This document shows positions 11,092 through 20,696 of a stretch of 64,000 nt of DNA, piece after piece. The position numbers and the translations under genes are program-made. The notes under the pieces are model-generated. The model did no database searches and had not been told where the DNA came from. It saw only the letters and a list, made by a program, of their open reading frames with translations. Source of the DNA: Ophiostoma sp. CBS 140.51 (taxonomy: Eukaryota > Ascomycota > Sordariomycetes > Ophiostomatales > Ophiostomataceae); assembly GCA_029298735.1 (NCBI GenBank), contig JANSLP010000007.1, forward strand, positions 1-64,000, given 5' to 3'. The first letter of the stretch is position 1; every line of letters starts with the position of its first letter.

Positions 11092-11750
11092 GGTGGGCGA
11101 TTACTGCTGCGACAGCATGCGTAAACGGTCGAAAAAAGAGGGAAAAGTGGTGCAAAAGTGGTCACCGCGAGCGTTTGTTGACCCAATACAACGAGTATCG
11201 CGAGAATTGCAAAAAGAGTATATATTGGACTTCGATGCGCGTGAGTCACTTTTTGCAGGTGCGGTTTTGCCTTCGTTTTGCCTTCTACGCTGCTCCTTCC
11301 TCTTTTGCGTTCCCCAGGAAAATACCAGAAGGAGGGGCAACACCAGAAAAAAAGTTGCCAGGGCATTCCTTCCCCCCAAAAGATCCTTCAGGCCCAATGG
11401 GCGTTGGTAGTGCCTGCCCCGCGGTGGACTGTCCGGCGCAGCCTTGGGTGTCAAAAAAATCGGAAACGACTTTATCCGGCACCGTCTCCAGCGGTTTAGG
11501 CGTTATGCCCAACCGTAAGTGGCACGTTCCCTTCCTTTAATACAAGATCGGCCAACAACAGATCGGTCTTTCCTTTTTGTGGATATGGAAGGCTACCATT
11601 TCGGCCAAGCTCCACCATTTTCTCTTACATGGGACGAACGCACCTTCCTTCACCCTTTCTTACTTACACCTTCCCAACTCGAATACAATAAAAACATTTG
11701 CCCCTTTTCTGTCCTTCTTATACATTTCATAATTTCACTTCCTTCTCCTT
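11092..11750. other. Intergenic region upstream of IleRS
   Basis: 659 bp between the IleRS start and the tail of the broken gene, both on the minus strand. It holds the TGAGTCA site at 11242. Its right end (about 11540-11780) is C/T-rich. No gene supported. Confidence 0.5.
11242..11248. promoter_or_regulatory. TGAGTCA site (Gcn4/CPC1-type) upstream of IleRS
   Basis: A perfect TGAGTCA, set in the 9-bp palindrome-like GTGAGTCAC, lies about 150 bp upstream of the IleRS start. This is the consensus for the bZIP regulator of general amino acid control (Gcn4 in yeast, CPC-1 in Neurospora), which commonly controls aminoacyl-tRNA synthetase genes. Binding is inferred. Confidence 0.55.
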
Positions 11751-12608
11751 TTATTCTTCATCATCGCTCTCATCGTATCGACACCGTTGTCGCATCACCA
11801 CTTCTCCATCACGCCCTTCGACCCCAGACCTTCTAAACTTTCCCAACAAGTGTCGCAACACGATATTTGTCGCGCCATCCTCCTTCCGAATCGCCTCTTT
11901 CTTGGAGAAGACTCGATCTGTTCTTTCCGTGTACCTTTTCAGACTCGCAATCGTCCTGTAGACTGTCACAGGACGGTTGGCCGGCCTTCCGTTGCGGCCC
12001 CATTCGATCAAGCCGATGATGTTGGCGTGGGTTTGGCGCACGCGCTCAGTGCATGCTTTTGCTGTTGGCGGCGGTTATCGGATACCCACAGCACGACAGA
12101 GCTCGTGCCAGGCGGTTATGTCGTTTTCGTCGCCGTACTAGAGCTGCACCTCGTCGATAAGTGCTTGCTGGTATCTCCTCCTGGCCTACTTGCGTGCGTA
12201 TGTTTAACGCGTCCAGCCAAAGTGGCGTTCCAACTCGCCGAACGACTCAGCAGGAGGCATTGTGCTGTCGTATGGAAACACGGCAAAGGACTGGAAGAAG
12301 CGGTCGAGCGGCGTGTCAACTGGTATCTCGGCCGGTTCGGCGTGCGGCGTGAGGGGAGCAGCAGCCAATGCTTGCATTTTTGTCTTCCTCTTCTTCCTTT
12401 TCTTATTCTTCTTTGTGGTCGGTGTCGTTCTCGTTCTCGAAAAGGTCCCCCCAACACGATTTGTGGTGCCGTTAGAGGTGACGAAGGCATCGATGGCAGC
12501 CTTAAGTGTCTCAATTCTGGCACCTTTGGCCCCATGGACCTCGCTTGTGCTGGTACCGCCTTCGCCATTTACCGCGCCTGTGATGCTGGCTGAAGGCTCT
12601 GTATTCAT
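11751..12608 (-). pseudogene. Conserved fungal protein gene broken by four in-frame stops
   Basis: Reading the minus strand from ATG at 12608 (MNTEPSASITG; the frame is open back to 12800), one frame carries a conserved fungal domain of unknown function. It runs PLDRFFQSFAVFPYDSTMPP, then ESFGELERHFGW, YQQAL, YGDENDITAWHELCRAVGI, HANIIGLIEWGR and finally SLKRYT...FSKKEA...VLRHLL. The match to the family I recall (a short DNA-adjacent 'hypothetical' widespread in Pezizomycotina) is gap-free. It is interrupted by TAA at 12204..12206, TAG at 12186..12188, TAG at 12138..12140 and TAA at 12075..12077. No frameshift is needed and no intron could remove the stops without removing conserved residues. 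The N-terminal ~100 residues are low-complexity with a Lys/Arg patch. Each stop is one C-to-T change from CAA or CAG. The most likely reading is a recent point-mutation pseudogene. Confidence 0.6.
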
Positions 12609-12800
12609 ATTTCTCCCAGAATTTGAATGCCTTGAGGCATAGGGTTTGTGCTTTTTGCAGGTGGGCAGCTGTCTTGAACCTGCGATTGCACGGCAGGTCT
12701 CAAGAAAAGTTCTTTGTCGTCGGATAATCGGTCGCCATGTTGGCGTGAGGCATGCGGTAAAGGAGAACAGGGCAAAGCGATGATAACGGAAGAAGTCCAC

Positions 12801-13287
12801 ACGTCCCTTCTATTCTGGCATACAACGGCCTTCATAAAGGTTGCTCTCTGCTATTTATGTCCTCTCACTCCACACGGATCATTCTCACCCATCTTCCTCG
12901 GACGAACACAACAATCAAACTGCAAGGCTGCCTGACCAATGCAATGCGACGTGAGCCGCTGCCGTCAGTGACTGCGAAGGCTGCATGTGCATCTGGCAAA
13001 TCAGCGACATGGAACACAAGCCTTCACATGCATGATGCTTCATTCGCCAACCCCGCTCCTCTCTCGCCTCGCGAAATGCAACCACCATACGACAAGGCTG
13101 TGACACGTGTTCATGCCTGCAGTGACATGGACCGTCAATTGTTGCAGTCAGAGAGTTATATGCTCCAATATTCACATAATAATCGGATGGCTCTTGGTCA
13201 ATTCACGACGACTTATACGCACGTGCATAAGTCGTACAGGATTTACGATTTAACTAGATATTTCTGCTGGTACCCACCGATATCCCA
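12801..13287. other. Intergenic region downstream of the FAD oxidase
   Basis: 487 bp between the oxidase stop and the upstream edge of the broken gene. It holds the E-box-centred inverted repeat at 13208..13235. No coding region seen. Confidence 0.5.
13208..13235. repeat. Near-perfect palindrome with CACGTG at its core
   Basis: The left arm ACGACTTAT (13208..13216) and right arm ATAAGTCGT (13227..13235) are exact inverted copies. Between them is AC followed by the self-complementary GCACGTGC, so the whole 28 bp is a palindrome apart from two bases. It could be a bHLH or bZIP operator or a hairpin at the oxidase 3' end. Confidence 0.85.
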
Positions 13288-15581
13288 TCAGGCGTGTCTT
13301 GGCCCAGTGAACGATCTCTTGTGCCCGACGGGCCCCAGATCCTCTGCCCCAGCTGGTGCCGTGACTTGACACAAACGGCCGTTCTGTGAGCCCTCATACA
13401 ACGCGTTGGCCGTGCGGACCGACCAGCTTTCACTACCAACTGTCGTGGGAGCCCAGAACACGTTCCAAGGATCGCGTGCCCGCTTTACGGCCAGGAGACG
13501 GTTATACTCCGCACCCCAGAAGCTCTGTTGCCAGTTAGGCTCATCGGGGTCGGCCTCGTTGACGTACGCACCAGACCCGGGTGTGGCAGCACGCAGCAAA
13601 TCCAGAGCAGCCTCGAAACGAGCACGTGCAGCCTTTTGGCGACTAGCCACAGTATCGGCCGTACTGTTCGACGAGAACCCAGGACCCGGGCCATAATCGC
13701 CGCCGAATCCCTCATAGTCAAAAACATCGCCATGAATCAAAGCATCGCGGAATGCCGGGTTGACGGAGCTGTTTCCTGGGAACTGGGCGGCCGGCAAGTT
13801 TCGTGACGGCGCTACTTGAACACCATGGAATGAGTAGCCCGACTGGATAACGGTCCGCAGAGCTTTCATAGTGGCATTGAATGTGCTGTCGTTGTCCCAG
13901 TTGCGGCGGGGGAACAGGCGAGTTGCAAATCGGCCGTTTCCGGGGCTGTCGCCGGCGCCTTGCTGGGGACCAGGACCCCAAGACGCAGATATGCGTGGCA
14001 TAGTGTTGTTGACTTTGATGCCGAGCTGGTTGAGGCTGTCAAAGAGAGGCTGCAAAAAGGCTTGGGCTTCGAGAGCGGTCATACCGGGCAGTTCCAAGGT
14101 GGTCGAGAAGCTGTAGCTGCCATTTGCACTGCCGTTGGCACTTCCGCCGAAGCCAGGTGACAGCTGCGAGATGTAGCTGTAGCCGGTACCGCCGCCGTCA
14201 CACAGCTGCTGGCCGAAGCGGAAGTAGGTGTTGACGGCCTCCCAAAACGCTTCGGTACTGGGTGCGGTCACAGGCTGGCGGAATTGTGGTGGACGGGGCC
14301 GCGTTCCATTGGTGTTTGGTGCAGTGAAGTTGAACGGATTGGTACCGCCAAAGGGATTTGTCAAGTTCGACACGTTCGTTCCGTTCAATGGTGGGAAAGG
14401 AAGACCAGAGAAGTTGAAACCTCGGTACGGGTTGCCGACCTGGAACGAGATCGTGCTCTCCGAGACATGGACAGCCGGGAAGGCACGCACAATGGCCGAT
14501 GTCACGATGCCGTAAGAACCCGGTCCACCACCACGCAGAGCATAGAAAAGATCCGGGTTCGAAGTCGCATTGACTGTCACATAGCGACCATCGGCCGTCA
14601 CAACTTGCAGAGCCAGCACCTGGTCGGATCCCATACCGTACAGCGAGCCCAGCGATGAGTGCCCACCGCCGGCCATCCACCCGCCGAAAGCACCAACAGT
14701 TTGTCCTCCAGGCACCACAAGTGTCATATTGTACTTGACCATGTACTGATAAAGCTCCCAAGCTTCGAGGCCGACACCGACACGAGCAGCCATGCCGCTA
14801 TAGTAAGTTCTTCCATCTTGTGTGGTGACAGTATGATTTTGCAAGAACTCAAAGTTTTTGAGATGATGTGTCCACACACTGAGAGCGCCAGCACCTGTCG
14901 AACGGCCGACAAAGTCATGGCCGGTGTTTCTGTAAGTTAGTACGGGAAGGATATTGATATTGGGGCCGTTGTTGTGACCTACTTGACGACAAGACGCACG
15001 TTTTCGTTGCGGGCAAAGTTGACGGCCGCTTGCACCTGCTTGACCGTCGTTACATTGACCACGTACTCGGGAAAACCACCGCGTGTACATGTTCCTTGTG
15101 GCTGCAGTGTTGCGGGACACGTCTCGCCCTGTGGCCATGAAGTCAAAACGGTCAACGGGTCATCAATGTAGACGCGCGAGTCAAACGAGCCAAAGACGAG
15201 CTCAAGGCACTGCGTGAGGTTGAATGTACCCAGAGTGCCATTGGCACTTTGATAGCATACGGCACCCAGTGGTGAAGGATGTAGCAGACCGCCGTCCATG
15301 GTGGCGTTCAGTCGAGCCCACGTGGCTACCGACGGCCAGTCTTTCGATCCGGGGAAGGCGCGACAGGCGGGGGCAGCCGCTCCCGCACTTGCCTCCGAGA
15401 CGCCTGTAGCATTGCCAAAGGCAACGGCCGAAAAGTTGCCAACGTCGGCATCAGTCAGCTGGACGGCCTCATAGGGAAAGTTGATGTCAACATTGGAGGC
15501 ATAGACTGTTGTGGTGCCGATGGTGAAAGCGGCCACCAGTGCAGCTTTCAACAGCCGTTTGGACTGTGATGTTTGTGCCAT
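13288..15581 (-). CDS. Secreted FAD-linked oxidase, berberine-bridge-enzyme type
   Basis: Two exons, 14983..15581 and 13288..14929, with a 53-bp intron (GTAGGT donor, TACTAAC branch point); 746 aa. A signal peptide is evident (basic start SKRLLK, then AALVAAFTIGTTTVYAS). The FAD-binding domain (PCMH type) has VVKNTGHDFVGRS, where H204 is the expected covalent flavin histidine, then GGWMAGGGHSSLGSLYGMGSD and RGGGPGSYGIVTS. The C-terminal BBE motif is YVNEADPDEPNWQQSFWG, then YNRLLAVKRARDPWNVFW. The cysteine of bicovalent members is replaced in the PGGQTVG segment, so attachment is probably through H204 alone. An Asn/Pro-rich insertion with several N-glycosylation sequons (NFS, NGT, NVS, NLT, NFT) sits mid-protein. 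Some 25 extra residues follow the usual GRLC end. Substrate unknown; such enzymes oxidise sugars, alcohols or metabolites. Confidence 0.88.
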
Positions 15582-15685
15582 AGTTGTGCTGGTTTTTGGT
15601 GACCCTGAATCTCACCTCTAGATGAATCCAAGAGACAAACACGAACTGGGAAAGCGCGCAAACACATTTCTTGGCCATCTTTCAT

Positions 15686-15693
15686 CTTATAAG
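15686..15693 (-). promoter_or_regulatory. TATA-like CTTATAAG upstream of the FAD oxidase
   Basis: CTTATAAG lies 105 bp upstream of the oxidase start, a plausible place for a TATA element of a regulated secreted-enzyme gene. Position and sequence only. Confidence 0.4.
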
Positions 15694-16008
15694 TGCCGGT
15701 TCGGCTTCTTTTCGCATCTTCTTCTCTTCAACTTTAACCTCTGTTCCCCCTCAGTCGACAATTTATGTCTCATACAGCCCAAATGCAGGTACGGAGACAA
15801 CTTTATTTTCCAATTGCCATCGTCTATTGCCTTTCTCTCCTATTTCTGGGGGAAAGAATGCTCTATTTTATGTAAATACAACCGAATCATTCCGACCTTG
15901 CCGTCTCTCTACCCCATATTCTGAATAACCTCAGTCTCCGAGAGAGGAGAAAGGCTCGGGTAAATATTTGTGGTGCCAGAATCAGAGGAGATATATCGGT
16001 ATATAAAA

Positions 16009-16024
16009 ATCCCCTGCAGGGGAT
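16009..16024. promoter_or_regulatory. 16-bp perfect palindrome with two AGGGG stress elements
   Basis: ATCCCCTGCAGGGGAT is perfectly self-complementary and presents AGGGG (the STRE core bound by Msn2/4-type zinc-finger proteins) on both strands. It sits about 430 bp upstream of the oxidase start, next to TATATAAA (15999-16006). Regulatory role inferred. Confidence 0.5.
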
Positions 16025-18944
16025 GTTTGCGCGGGATTTTAACATTGCAGTGTGCCATATTGGAACGGCTGCTTGGCTCCACCCCTTTCCCATGAACTGA
16101 ATCCCATTTAGCCGCAGATAAGACGCATGCATGTCACCTGTTAAGAAGTCAGTTCGATGCCGATACTAAGGGAAGATTGACTGTCCAAAATATACAAAAT
16201 CGTGTTGTCTTTTCTTTTCATCCCTTCTTTTTTGAAAAAAAGTGTGCTACTTATGTCATATGTATTTGGTTGTCAGGTACAGTTATTCAATTTCAATGAT
16301 CAGAAAATTAAACCTACTCGAGTTGTTTTACTTGGAGATACTTGTCCTTCATCATGGAAAAATTTCCAGAAGACGGGGTCCAAGACCACCACGCAAACCT
16401 GGCACGGTATCGCCATTCTCGGGTGTGACTTCACTGCCGTGGCATGTGGACGATGTGCACAGTATTGATATTGGTGCGATGTGGCTGAAGCAAGAACTCG
16501 CAGTCTTTCGCGCCATTTACGTATTCAAATCCCACCAGGAACACAACGGAAACACATACATATCGTATGATGGTAGTTCTTGCAACGATGCACCATGCAC
16601 AGAACCTTTAGAAGAGGAGCTGTTCTCCCAACGGGCCGTTCCTTGGTTTCTGAAGCAGGGCTGTTGCAAACTTGCAGGCACAGGGGCCGTGGCCATCTCG
16701 ATGCGACGTTCTGCAATGGTGCAAAAAAGACTAGACAACGAAATACATGCAAAGTCGCAACAGTTGGATCGGACGAATGATGGTAGTTTGCGCATTTTGC
16801 ATGTTGTCGATTGTTAGATCGTGTACAAGCTACAATAAAGGGCCTAGAAGCATGTGCAAGCGGCCTCCCCTTTGTCATCGGTCACACGGGGTTGCATAGA
16901 TGACGACAGACAAGAAAGCGACAAGAAATCGGCACAAAAGGACGAGAAATACAAAATGCATCAAAGCGAGTCGAAAAGAAAGACATTGAAAAAAGCTAGC
17001 ACTGTGTTTGTACTTGTATGGAGCATGTCATGACAGTACTCAGTACGAATGAGGATCGGCCGGGGAAGTACATGAGGTGTGTCTGGATATGGTGTCAGGG
17101 TGTGTACAATGTGGGCTTTGTGGCGGAAAGTTGGAGACAAGAGACAAAAAAGAAAACAAAGTTGAGGGTCGGGGCAAACACTCAGCACCCTCCGAAAGCC
17201 ACCATTCGACTTCAACGATACTTTTTACCACGACGTTTTGGAGGCGCATGAGCGAGAGTATGGATGGGGTTCAATTGAAACACATGAAATAAAAAAAAGT
17301 CGAGCAGACAAGAGAAACAAGAAATGAAACCCGATAATGAAGAAAAGAAAAAGAAAAAAGACGTCAACACAACGATTATCACTTGTCCGAGGTCCTTCTC
17401 TTGCCGAAGCATCCTTGCACAGACAAAAAGTACAGAGTGCATTCGAGAAGAAGAGAAGGAAAAAAACAGGATGGGTGAACTTCTTGTCTCTGGCGGCGTC
17501 TTTTTCTTTGTCCGTGAGTGCATGCCATCTTTGTTTGTTTCCCTGCTGGACGGAGGGGCCTAGCGTCGCGATTGTCGGCAGTGCGATATTGGGCAGTGGG
17601 CTCGATGCAATGTCCTTTTCACAGACTCACAGAGAAAGAGCAACCCAAGAAAAGACTGGGTCATCGCGGGAGATCTATTGCACTAGCGACAATTGAAAGT
17701 GGAACCGCCAGCCCAACATCTGTGCTGGGATGACTACCCGCACTGCTAGGCTAGTACCCAAGTCGTGCTCAGAATAAGCGACGCTGGAAAAGCTCCCTTT
17801 CTCGCCCACGGTGCCACCCAAAAGCTGAAGCTGTTTTAGTAGGGCCAGAGAGGCCTGGATGCCCGAATGATGCCTGGCGACAGCTTGGTCGAGCTGCTGG
17901 GCTGTCGAATCGGCAAACTGGGAAGGAGCGCCCGGACAGCTCGATGCTGGGGTGTTCCCGAATCGGACTAGTACCCGATCGGTATAGCTCCCCAGTGCAT
18001 TGTCGTCATGGGGGCAGATGCAGCGTACGGAAGGTGCGCTGCTCAGCACATGTCCAGAACAACGAGCACTCCACCTCTCCTTCCCTTTTGTTCGGTGTGT
18101 GTATACACTGAGTATGTTTACACATACTGGCAAGAGCGTTGGGTGGCATGCGTAAGTTTTGCGCCGTCGTAACTTCCCTCTACGGAGTACCTTGTCACCA
18201 GTGCTCAGCTGCTCTTTCCCAGTCCGTCTCTCTTTGGCTTTCTTTGGTCTTGCCTCTTTACAACTTGTCACTCTCGTGGGTCGCTCTTTCTCCAGTGAAC
18301 ATCGTCCACTAGTCATTCCGACTTCACACACCATGAGCCCATTCACCGCCGACCCTTCCCTCCATCTCTACTTTTTCTAGTTTTTTGCCGGCCAAAGACC
18401 TTTCGTCATTGTCTTCTTTAGCGCCTGGCACTGCTCTTTCTCAAATCGGCTGATAGTAACCATTACGTCGTTGGTTTTGCACTCCTTCGCCCTTTGCTCC
18501 TTCTGTTTGGACTCTCTCTCCAGTATCGGGAAAGGGCAGATCACGCTCCTTCTTTGTCCTCTCTGCCTCAGCTTGTGGAGTGCTCCTTCTGTTTTATTTA
18601 CCTCGCTTCTCCCACTTTCCACCGTTTCCCATTTCTAACTCCCCTCCTTTCCCTCTTCTCTCTTCCCCTCTTCTTTTTTTTCTTTTTCTTCTTCTCTCTG
18701 CTCTCCTTCTACACGTTACGTTGAATCATCGCCGTTATCATCCACCAACAACGCCCTTTCTGTTGACGGATTGGATTTCTTCTTTCCTTCATTTGGATCG
18801 CATTACCAGTTTCCTATCTCTTTTAATCAGCGAGATATCCAGTTTGCGCTTGGAACTCGACAAAAAACGATATCAACAAACATATTCAGCAACTTCCACC
18901 ATCATTTCCATCATACTAACTAATCAAAACAAACAACACTCACA

Positions 18945-19873
18945 ATGGCGCTTATTCGTGAGTTATCCCTCTCTTTTCTCTTGTGGAAAGCTAGGATTTC
19001 GAGGACAAGCATAGTCGTACTGACAATTTATAGACGCACCCTTTGGCATTGGTGCAGCGTTGATGCTGGCCACATCCATCCTCTTTCTCTTCTTCGTCAT
19101 CCTCGGCGGTGTCACTAACAACACGCCACTGAACAAGACCTACTTTTTGCAGGCCGACACGACGGGTATCACCGGTGCCCACGACATCACGCAATGGACG
19201 TACCTGTACTCGTGCGGCCCCAACAATGAGCAGTGCGGCAAGGCGCACCCGGCCATGCCCTTTGGCAAGGTCTGGGACGCCAACGCGGCTAACGCCCCGC
19301 CTGAGCTGATTGGCAAGTACGGCGGCAACACGACGTCGTTCTACTACTACTACATGTGGCGCTTCGGCTGGGTCTTCTACCTGCTTGCGCTCTTCTTCGA
19401 GGTCCTCGCCTTCTTCTCCAGCTTCCTCGCCTGCTGCGGTCGTCTCGGCTCGGGCATTGGCAGCCTGGTTACCATTGTTGCCTTTGTCTTCCTCACCATT
19501 GCCGTTTCTCTCATGACGTGAGTTTTCACCTACCCAGTATTGATCCAATTGTAAGACCACTGCTAACACAAACAGCGCCACGTTCGTTCGTGCTCGCAAC
19601 GTTTTCCACAACGCCGGCCGCGATGCTGTGCTTGGCGGCTACGGTTTCGGTTTCAGCTGGGGTGCTTTCGCTGCTCTGCTTATCGCCATGATCCTGCTCT
19701 GCGCTGGTGCGACGCGCAAGGGCACGTCGAAGAACACTGTCGACGACGGTACCAACGGCACGCCGGCAGCTTCCGGAGGCCGCCGCTGGGGCCGTCGCAA
19801 CCGCCGCAACCGGGCCGGCAGCTTCTCTAAGGTCAACTATGAGGATGGCCGTCTGGACAACGTCAACGCATAA
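18945..19873 (+). CDS. SUR7/PalI-family four-helix membrane protein
   Basis: Three exons: 18945..18957 (13 nt), 19034..19517 and 19576..19873; 264 aa. Exon 1 encodes only MALI plus one base. The protein has a first transmembrane helix (about 8-30), an extracellular loop starting GGVTNNTPLNKTYFLQADT with a Cys pair and N-glycosylation sites, then three helices (about 135-155, 160-182, 205-228). The basic tail is RRWGRRNRRNR. GV-x-N-x-PL-x-x-x-YFLQADT is typical of the SUR7 family, which marks eisosome/MCC membrane domains or acts in pH signalling (PalI). Intron 2 has GTGAGT and TGCTAAC. The tiny first exon is supported by the intron signals and by the family's usual short cytosolic start. The exact orthologue is uncertain. 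Confidence 0.85.
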
Positions 19874-20696
19874 GCGCGAACGGTCAACTTCCATCGAACG
19901 CTCCTGAATGCCGAGCATCCGACATCAAGGACAAGCAACGACAAGACCGTGACGAGAAGCAACGCCGAGACCTGACTCAAGAACGACATTGACCTGCTTC
20001 CCTCAAGCACAAACCGAAAAGCATAGCCACGACATAATATGGTATGCGCCTCGAGTCGTCAGTATAGTACGACACAAAAAAGGCTGCTTGGTGCAAGCCC
20101 TAATTTTGAGACACTGCATATCAATAATTCTCAACAACCCATCATCTATGCCTAATACCTGGCGTTATTTTCCCGGTTATTCCCACACAAGTGATACCAC
20201 GTATATCTTTTGATTTCTGGATCCGGATTCTGTTTTTTGTTACATTTTTTTTATATTTTGTTTTTTATCTGGTAGTTGGTTCGGCTACCATACGTTTGTA
20301 TTTATTCGACATTTAATATTTTAGACGGTCGTTCAATCATTTAATTTTCAAACGTGGGCGGTGCTACCGCCTCTCTCACCGAGGGCAAGGCCGGTTGTAG
20401 TTTTGTTTTGTTTTACTCAAGTACCCCCATCTTCAGTTAACGAGACAATAAACGAAGGGTTTTTTTTTACGTGTTGACACGAGTACTTTCTCCAGGGATT
20501 GGAATGTGCCCGCAGATATCTCACTAGTGATGTTGAAGTGTGTTTGTGTGTGTATATATATGATTGAGATAATCTCGGTGACAGTTAAAAAGTCCTAATA
20601 TGTACAAAAATGGTCGTGAAGTCATTAAACTAACAAGTATCAAAACAAAACTTTATATCCACCTCTCGCTTTATTCTTCTTCACTTTATTTTACCC
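19874..20696. other. Convergent 3' intergenic region
   Basis: 823 bp between the SUR7-like gene end and the Zn2Cys6 gene end. It is AT-rich with T-runs near 20240-20270 and a GT/TA microsatellite near 20540-20560. No gene seen. Confidence 0.55.

Larger units (their letters stand above)
15582..18944. other. Gene-poor region between the FAD oxidase and SUR7-like genes
   Basis: 3.36 kb between two divergent genes. It contains the oxidase promoter (TATA-like site at 15686, palindrome at 16009), a TACGGAGTA palindrome near 18180, and a strongly C/T-rich tract from about 18490 to 18730 that suits the SUR7-like gene leader. Frames such as 17675..18346 on the minus strand show no recognisable family or codon pattern. 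No gene called. Confidence 0.5.

Noticed and set aside
12075..12206. Possible introns removing the stops in the broken gene
   Set aside because: Any intron spanning the stops would delete the conserved YGDENDITAWHELC stretch, and no GT...AG pair with a branch point fits between the separate stops.
2162..15581. A metabolic gene cluster joining leucine catabolism, siroheme synthesis and the FAD oxidase
   Set aside because: The genes belong to unrelated pathways, have separate promoters and no shared regulator nearby; adjacency looks incidental.
17675..18346. 223-codon minus-strand frame in the SUR7-like upstream region
   Set aside because: No domain, mixed composition and no splice signals; overlaps a probable promoter.
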